Part shown: positions 58,205-64,000 of the stretch, in pieces
Position numbering within the stretch: the first letter of the stretch is position 1
Layout of the letters: every line of letters begins with the position of its first letter
Source of the DNA: Sporomusa malonica
GTDB lineage: Bacteria; Bacillota; Negativicutes; Sporomusales; Sporomusaceae
DNA: 64,000 bases
NCBI RefSeq assembly: GCF_041428715.1
Contig: NZ_CP155572.1
Direction: 5' to 3' (one strand)
The notes under the pieces: generated by a model
What the model was told of the DNA's origin: nothing
Databases searched by the model: none
What the model saw: the letters and a program-made list of their open reading frames with translations, nothing else
Position numbers and translations under genes: made by a program

Positions 58205-59641
58205 ATGCTAAAAGTATTGTTTGTGGCTTCAGAAGCAGCCCCCTTTGCCAAGACCGGCGGTCTTGGTGATGTGGTGGGCTCCCTGCCCAAAGAACTGAAG
58301 AATCAGGGGATTGATATCCGGGTAATTCTGCCTAAATATAGCTCGATTCCGCAGGAATATGTCAAGCAAATGACGCAAATAGCCTCGCTGACGGTACCTG
58401 TTGGCTGGCGCCGGCAGTACTGCGGGCTGTATGAGCTGAAACACCAGGGGATTACCTGGTATTTTACCGATAATGAATACTACTTTAAACGTGACGGTCT
58501 TTATGGTTATTACGATGAGGCTGAACGGTTTGCCTATTTTAACCGGGCCGTTCTGAAGGCAATCCCTCAGCTGGATTTTATTCCTGATATTGTTCACTGT
58601 CATGACTGGCAGACAGGGCCATTGCCGGTCATGCTTAAACAGCAGTACCTCGTTCGAAACGAGTATTCACGTATTAAGACCGTGTTTACTATTCATAATC
58701 TAATGTATCAAGGCATTTTTCCTGGTGACATTTTAGGTGACCTTTTGGGTCTCCCAGCCAGCGTATTTACGGAAGCCGGTCTAGAATTTTATGGCCAGGT
58801 CAATTTCCTAAAAGGCGGTCTGGCTTATAGTGATCTTATTACAACTGTCAGTAAGTCGTATGTCCAGGAAATCCAGCAGCCATACTTTGGTGAAAAGCTT
58901 GATGGCTTTTTAGTCAAGCGCCAGGCTGATCTGTACGGCATCATCAACGGTATTGACTATGAAATCTATAATCCGGCAAATGACCCGGAAATTCATACAA
59001 ACTATACCTGGCGGGCTACCACCAAACGGCTTGAAAACAAGCTGCACTTGCAGGCTGAGCTGGGGTTGCCTGTTGGCAAGCAGATACCGCTCATTGGCAT
59101 TGTCTCGCGACTGGTTAATTCAAAGGGGCTGGATTTGGTATCCCATATTATGGAGGAGTTATTAACGCTTGATGTACAGCTGGTTGTGCTGGGAACAGGT
59201 GAGCAGCGCTTTGAGCAAATGTTTATTGACGCGGCGCACCGCCATCCCAATAAAGTGTCAGCTAATATCACTTTTTCTGATCGCTTAGCCCATAGAATCT
59301 ACGCCGGCTCTGATTTGTTTCTTATGCCGTCACGATTTGAGCCCTGCGGCATTGGTCAACTGATTGGTCTAAGGTATGGCAGTATTCCAATTGTGCGCGA
59401 AGTAGGCGGTCTTAAAGATACAGTTACACAATTTAATCCTGCGACCGGTCAGGGTAATGGCTTTACCTTTAACAATTACAATGCGCATGAGATGCTGAAT
59501 GTAATTGAGGGAGCTTTAGCTTTATATAAAGACCGGACACAGTGGGCCAAAGTGATTAAAAATGCTATGCGTGCCGAAAATAGCTGGAAACAATCAGCAG
59601 CAGAGTACCGGGAACTCTATGAAAAGTTAGTGTGCGAATAA
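58205..59641 (+). CDS. glgA: Glycogen synthase
   Basis: 478 residues of the GT5 family. Uses ADP-glucose to extend alpha-1,4-glucan. N-terminal KTGGLGDVVGSLPKEL (nucleotide loop), HCHDWQTG, FTIHNLMYQG, and the C-terminal GT block with RFEPCGIGQLIGLRYGS and the acidic catalytic region. ATG 58205 immediately follows the glgD stop (TAATATG), so translation is coupled. Confidence 0.96.
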   Translation: MLKVLFVASEAAPFAKTGGLGDVVGSLPKELKNQGIDIRVILPKYSSIPQEYVKQMTQIASLTVPVGWRRQYCGLYELKHQGITWYFTDNEYYFKRDGLYGYYDEAERFAYFNRAVLKAIPQLDFIPDIVHCHDWQTGPLPVMLKQQYLVRNEYSRIKTVFTIHNLMYQGIFPGDILGDLLGLPASVFTEAGLEFYGQVNFLKGGLAYSDLITTVSKSYVQEIQQPYFGEKLDGFLVKRQADLYGIINGIDYEIYNPANDPEIHTNYTWRATTKRLENKLHLQAELGLPVGKQIPLIGIVSRLVNSKGLDLVSHIMEELLTLDVQLVVLGTGEQRFEQMFIDAAHRHPNKVSANITFSDRLAHRIYAGSDLFLMPSRFEPCGIGQLIGLRYGSIPIVREVGGLKDTVTQFNPATGQGNGFTFNNYNAHEMLNVIEGALALYKDRTQWAKVIKNAMRAENSWKQSAAEYRELYEKLVCE

Positions 59642-59697
59642 AGATATCCGGGCGGGGCCTGGTTTTGAAATAGTTATAATGGGGGAGGGGGATGGTT

Positions 59698-62139
59698 ATG
59701 TTTAAATCTAAAGAGCAATTTAAAGAAGCCTTTATTGATAAGATGCAGACCCTGTTCGGTCAAAGTCTTGATGAATCGTCAACGACTGATAAATATGTAG
59801 CCTTGAGTACCCTGCTCCGTGAGGTCATCAGTAAGCGCTGGTATCAGTCGAACAAACAGTACCGTGCCACGAAAGAAAAGCAGGTCTATTACTTCTCGAT
59901 GGAGTTTTTGCTGGGGCGGCTCTTAGGGAGTAATCTGTTTAATCTGGGGCTGACTGAACTATGCAGCGAGGGGCTTAGTGAGCTCGGTATTGAATTAGAC
60001 CAGCTTGAGGCTGTGGAGCATGATGCTGGTCTGGGAAACGGGGGACTAGGCCGCCTGGCAGCCTGCTTCCTTGATTCAATGGCATCGTTGCAACTCCCTG
60101 GCCATGGCACTGGCATTCGTTACCGCCATGGAATGTTTGAACAAAAGATTGTGGATGGCTACCAAATAGAGCTGCCAGATAACTGGCTCAGGGATGGCTA
60201 TGTCTGGGAGATGCGCAAAGCAGACCGGGCGGTTACAGTAAAATTTGGCGGTCATGTCCGGTTAGAGGAACAAGGGGGACGGCTTATCGCTGTTCACGAA
60301 AATTATGAACCGGTGCTTGCTGTGCCCTATGATGTTCCTGTTGTTGGCGCGAACTGCAATACTGTCAATACCTTGCGTTTATGGAGTGCTGAGACCAATC
60401 ATTTCGACTTTTCCTCCTTCAGTAAGGGCGACTTTTTAAAAGCCGTTGAGCACAAATATTCACTGGAAGCGACTTCGCAAATCCTTTACCCAGATGACAA
60501 CTATCCGGAAGGCAAGACACTGAGGCTCAAGCAGCAGTATTTCTTCGTATCTGCCGGGCTGCAGAGTATAGTTAGGCGGTATAAGCGGACACATGGTGCA
60601 GCTCCTGCTGCTTTGGCCAGAATACATGAGAAAGTCGCCATCCATATTAATGACACCCATCCGGCTTTGGCCGTGCCAGAACTGATGCGGATTCTGATGG
60701 ATGAAGAGGGCTTAGGCTGGGATGAGGCCTGGTATACTACGAGGAAGACCATTTCCTACACCAATCATACCATTTTGCCTGAGGCCCTGGAGAAATGGCC
60801 GATTGATTTGGTTCAGGCTCTGCTGCCACGGATGTATATGATCATCCACGAAATCAATGAGCGCTTTTGTGCCGATCTCTGGAAAAAATACCCTAATCAA
60901 TGGGAACGTATTCGGGATATGGCCATTATTGGCGATTGCTATGTCCGGATGGCTAATCTGGCTGTTGTTGGCAGTCATAGTGTCAACGGTGTAGCCGCAG
61001 TGCACAGTGAGATATTGAAAAAAGAGGTTATGGCCAATTTCCACCAGTTTTACCCGCACCGCTTTAATAACAAGACGAACGGCGTGACCCACCGGCGGTG
61101 GCTGGCCAAAGCTAACCCAAAGCTGGCAACTTTGATTACCGAAACCATTGGGTCAGGCTGGCTGGCTCATCCAAATGAACTGGCTAGCCTACACCGCTAT
61201 GCCCATGATCCGGCCTTCCAAGCCGGTATTAAGGCTGTCAAGCAGGCCAATAAAGAGAAGTTAGCTCATTATATACAAAATAAAATGAATATAGCCGTTG
61301 ATGTTAACTCGATTTTTGATGTGCAGGTAAAACGCATTCACGCCTATAAACGTCAGACACTGAACGCGCTGCATATCCTGGATCTCTATAACCGCCTTAA
61401 GGCAGATCCTAACCTTGATATTGAGCCACGCACCTTTATTTTTGGCGGTAAATCGGCTACCGGCTATTATCTGGCCAAACGTATCATTAAGTTTATTAAC
61501 ACCTTAGCCCATGTAATTAACAATGACCGGGCGATTGGTGGCAAGATCAAAGTGGCTTTTCTGGAAAATTACAGTGTTTCGTTAGCTGAGCTCATTATGC
61601 CGGCCGCTGATGTCAGTGAGCAGATATCAACCGCCAGCCGTGAGGCATCAGGCACCGGTAATATGAAATTTATGATGAATGGTGCTGTTACTATTGGTAC
61701 CTTGGATGGGGCCAATATAGAGATTCGCGACGAGGTTGGCGATGATAATATTGTCATCTTTGGTCTGACAGCAGATGAAGTTCTCAGTTATTACAAACAT
61801 GGCGGCTATAATGCGCTGGACATATACCACGGCAATCCGCGGGTAAGAACAGTGGTTGACCAGTTGATGAACGGCTTCTTGCCAGTTAGTCCGGATGAAT
61901 TTCATAGCATCCACCACTCGCTGATGCGTACCAATGATGAGTACTTTGTCTTAAAGGACTTTCCGGATTACGCGGCTGCCCAGGAAACAGTGGCAAGTCT
62001 GTATCGGGACCAAAGCCGTTGGCAGGCCATGGCGATCAACAATATTGCTTTTTCTGGCCGGTTTGCCAGTGATCGTACTGTATCTGAATATGCTATTGGT
62101 ATCTGGGGTACTAAGCCGGTTGTGATTCGGGAAAGCTAA
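59698..62139 (+). CDS. glgP: Glycogen phosphorylase
   Basis: 813 residues. Phosphorolysis of glycogen to glucose-1-phosphate; cytoplasmic PLP enzyme of GT35. The PLP Lys is Lys657 in EASGTGNMKFMMNGA, and AVEHDAGLGNGGLGRLAACF, HINDTHPALAVPEL and FNNKTNGVTHRRWL are also typical. ATG 59698 is chosen because GGAGGGGG ends 6 bases upstream; ATG 59692 touches it. Placed right after glgA, so synthesis and breakdown are on one transcript. Confidence 0.97.
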   Translation: MFKSKEQFKEAFIDKMQTLFGQSLDESSTTDKYVALSTLLREVISKRWYQSNKQYRATKEKQVYYFSMEFLLGRLLGSNLFNLGLTELCSEGLSELGIELDQLEAVEHDAGLGNGGLGRLAACFLDSMASLQLPGHGTGIRYRHGMFEQKIVDGYQIELPDNWLRDGYVWEMRKADRAVTVKFGGHVRLEEQGGRLIAVHENYEPVLAVPYDVPVVGANCNTVNTLRLWSAETNHFDFSSFSKGDFLKAVEHKYSLEATSQILYPDDNYPEGKTLRLKQQYFFVSAGLQSIVRRYKRTHGAAPAALARIHEKVAIHINDTHPALAVPELMRILMDEEGLGWDEAWYTTRKTISYTNHTILPEALEKWPIDLVQALLPRMYMIIHEINERFCADLWKKYPNQWERIRDMAIIGDCYVRMANLAVVGSHSVNGVAAVHSEILKKEVMANFHQFYPHRFNNKTNGVTHRRWLAKANPKLATLITETIGSGWLAHPNELASLHRYAHDPAFQAGIKAVKQANKEKLAHYIQNKMNIAVDVNSIFDVQVKRIHAYKRQTLNALHILDLYNRLKADPNLDIEPRTFIFGGKSATGYYLAKRIIKFINTLAHVINNDRAIGGKIKVAFLENYSVSLAELIMPAADVSEQISTASREASGTGNMKFMMNGAVTIGTLDGANIEIRDEVGDDNIVIFGLTADEVLSYYKHGGYNALDIYHGNPRVRTVVDQLMNGFLPVSPDEFHSIHHSLMRTNDEYFVLKDFPDYAAAQETVASLYRDQSRWQAMAINNIAFSGRFASDRTVSEYAIGIWGTKPVVIRES

Positions 62140-62157
62140 TACGGGAGGTGGACCGGC

Positions 62158-64000
62158 ATGAACCAATATTGGATACTGCACGATTCCCACAATAACGATT
62201 TTCGCAGCCCCTTTGGGGCTGTTTCTTGTAATACTGAGGTAACCTTACGCCTACTCATTGCCACACCGCAGCACTATCGAGTGCCGCCGGTAGAGGCCGT
62301 AGTTCTCCGGCAGTGGCAAGACGGGTTTGGCGAGACCCTGACAGATATGCGTCTTGTTCAGGATCAGGGTGGCCAGCATCTCTATCAGGCTGTGATTGCC
62401 ACTCCTAAAGAACCGGGTGTTATTTGGTACTACTTTATTGTCAAACAGGGTGGGCAGACCTATTATTACGGTAACAACGCCGAAGAAACAGGGGGCGTGG
62501 GTCGGATTCTTGATGATCCGCCGCCTTCCTATCAAATCAGCACCTATCGTCAAGGTGCGGTTACCCCTAGCTGGTTTAAACATGCCATTGTCTATCAAAT
62601 ATTTGTTGACAGGTTTTGTAACGGTCAGTCTGACGATAAGATATTGAATCCTCGGCCAGGCAGTCTGCTTCACGCCGATTGGCAGGATACGCCTGTCTAT
62701 ACCCGGGACATGGATACAGGCGCTATTTTGGCCTATGACTTCTTTGGCGGCAACCTGGCCGGTGTGATTGCTAAGCTGCCATACCTCGAAGAGCTGGGCG
62801 TAACCGCGATCTATCTTAATCCGGTGTTTGCTGCACCATCAAACCATAAGTATGACACGGCAGACTATAAGACCATTGATCCCATGTTTGGTGATAATGA
62901 GCTGTTTGCCGACTTGTGCGCTAAGGCCAAGGAACGTGGCATTGCCGTTATTCTTGACGGGGTGTTTAGCCACACCGGCAGTGACAGTATCTATTTCAAT
63001 CAGGATGGCACTTATGACAGTATTGGAGCTTACCAGTCCAAAGATTCTCCGTACTACTCCTGGTACAAGTTTACCGAATATCCGGATCAATTTGAGTCTT
63101 GGTGGGGGGTTGGCAATCTTCCCAATGTCCAGGAAGAAGATCCATCCTACCAACGCTTCATTATTGACGGGCCAGACAGTGTACTCAAGCATTGGCACAG
63201 CCTAGGCATCAAAGGTTGGCGTCTGGATGTGGCAGATGAGCTGCCTGAGAGTTTTTTGCGAAATTTTTATAAAGCACTAAAAGAGACTGACCCTGAGGCT
63301 GTATTAATCGGCGAAGTGTGGGAAGATGCATCAAAAAAAATCGCATATAGCTATCTCCGGCAGTATTTTGACGGCACTGAGCTTGACGCTGTGATGAATT
63401 ATCCGTTCAGGAAGCTTGTCCTTGACTTCATGCTGGGCTGGCGCGATGCCCAGGCGGTGCACCGCGACCTGTACAGCCTGTATGAAAATTACCCGAAGGA
63501 AAACTTTTATGCCAACCTAAATGTTATTGGCAGTCATGATGTGCCACGCATTTTGACGCTGCTAGGCGAAGCGCCGCCTGAAAGCTCGCATACCAAAATT
63601 GCGGCCTTTAAGCATAAGCTCTCGTCTGAACAGCGCGCGCTGGGGCTGGCGCGGCTCAAGCTGGTCGTATTGTGGCAGATGACTTTTCCAGGTGCTCCCT
63701 GTATCTATTATGGTGATGAGGCCGGTGTCGAAGGCTACAGTGACCCGTTAAACCGGCGCACCTATCCGTGGGGGCGGGAAGAGGCAGCTCTGCAGGAGTG
63801 GTACAAAAAGCTTACAGGTTTACGCCAGAATAATCCTGTGCTTAGAACTGGGGAATGGCTGCCGCTTCTGGCTGAAGGCCATGTGTATGGCTATGTACGC
63901 CGCATTCGGGGCGGTAAGGATGTCTTTGGCGGTCTGGAGGCCGATAACACTGCGGCCATTATTTTCAATCGTAGTACTGAGGAGCAAGCAAGTATTAACG
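62158..64000 (+). CDS. GH13 alpha-amylase / neopullulanase-like enzyme, 5' part
   Basis: 614 codons are visible and the frame is open at the window end. An N-terminal starch-binding-like beta domain (about 1-125, including YFIVKQGGQTYYYGN) precedes the GH13 barrel: YQIFVDRFCNG, VILDGVFSHTG, nucleophile Asp357 in GWRLDVADEL, acid Glu386 in GEVWEDA and Asp461 in GSHDVPR. This is the pattern of neopullulanase, cyclomaltodextrinase or maltogenic amylase. No signal peptide is seen, so it should work in the cytoplasm on glycogen or maltodextrin. GGGAGGTGG precedes ATG 62158. Likely last part of the glycogen transcript. Confidence 0.92.
   Translation, partial: MNQYWILHDSHNNDFRSPFGAVSCNTEVTLRLLIATPQHYRVPPVEAVVLRQWQDGFGETLTDMRLVQDQGGQHLYQAVIATPKEPGVIWYYFIVKQGGQTYYYGNNAEETGGVGRILDDPPPSYQISTYRQGAVTPSWFKHAIVYQIFVDRFCNGQSDDKILNPRPGSLLHADWQDTPVYTRDMDTGAILAYDFFGGNLAGVIAKLPYLEELGVTAIYLNPVFAAPSNHKYDTADYKTIDPMFGDNELFADLCAKAKERGIAVILDGVFSHTGSDSIYFNQDGTYDSIGAYQSKDSPYYSWYKFTEYPDQFESWWGVGNLPNVQEEDPSYQRFIIDGPDSVLKHWHSLGIKGWRLDVADELPESFLRNFYKALKETDPEAVLIGEVWEDASKKIAYSYLRQYFDGTELDAVMNYPFRKLVLDFMLGWRDAQAVHRDLYSLYENYPKENFYANLNVIGSHDVPRILTLLGEAPPESSHTKIAAFKHKLSSEQRALGLARLKLVVLWQMTFPGAPCIYYGDEAGVEGYSDPLNRRTYPWGREEAALQEWYKKLTGLRQNNPVLRTGEWLPLLAEGHVYGYVRRIRGGKDVFGGLEADNTAAIIFNRSTEEQASIN

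Noticed and set aside
1..64000. CRISPR array, prophage or complete insertion sequence
   Set aside because: No regularly spaced repeats, no cas, integrase or phage structural genes and no transposase were found; only two palindromic elements and one three-copy structured repeat.

Overview
The window looks like chromosome from a diderm, endospore-forming Firmicute of the Negativicutes (Sporomusaceae-like). An RND efflux pump and a CsgG-like outer-membrane lipoprotein-type operon imply an outer membrane. A small acid-soluble spore protein, a Spo0E-like phosphatase and a SpoVD-like transpeptidase imply sporulation. Codon use, Shine-Dalgarno strength and frequent TTG/GTG starts fit this group. No prophage, CRISPR array or full insertion sequence was seen.

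Layout. 1-3302: tail of an RND adaptor plus its permease. 3471-8498: a CitA/CitB-type two-component system, a 2-hydroxycarboxylate symporter and a malic enzyme, read as a malate (or citrate) uptake and oxidation module. 8715-11426: membrane-linked metallophosphoesterase, Mug glycosylase and an orphan amino-acid binding lipoprotein. 11480-12116: a poorly understood stretch with a Ser/Thr-rich protein. 12283-16053: a MarR-controlled cluster (ACMSD-like amidohydrolase, MarR, two half-size permeases, flavodoxin/ferredoxin protein) with six copies of one operator, four of them at the same phase inside promoter spacers. 16575-19776: iron alcohol dehydrogenase and a PAS-GAF-GGDEF-HD-GYP protein. 19773-27021: AddB-AddA recombination nuclease. 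27094-29998 (minus): CsgG-like, FlgT-like and LPP20-like exported proteins. 30281-31228 (minus): CorA.

31652-39262 holds a tiny ORF, two tRNA-Ser genes, remnants of two decayed genes, TerC, a PBP, a truncated PolX-like PHP protein, a spore protein, HypA-HypB and a Spo0E-like protein. 39374-44999 is an amino-acid permease followed by an alanine module (AGCS symporter, alanine racemase, alanine dehydrogenase); the symporter and the dehydrogenase each have a sigma-54 promoter. 45160-52426: CheR, a MITE, DacF, a polysaccharide deacetylase, a Zn-ribbon protein, a hybrid kinase with a partner response regulator, and a glucosaminidase. 52602-64000: a complete glycogen cluster (two GlgC, GlgB, GlgD, GlgA, GlgP, GH13 amylase).

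Best candidates for something undescribed: (1) the MarR-regulated amidohydrolase/split-permease/ferredoxin cluster; (2) a roughly 90-bp structured repeat found three times, each time upstream of and in the same direction as an envelope gene, with one clear compensatory change in its stem; (3) sigma-54 control of alanine uptake and oxidation; (4) a MITE whose 7-bp target duplication preserved the overlapping stop codons of two convergent genes.
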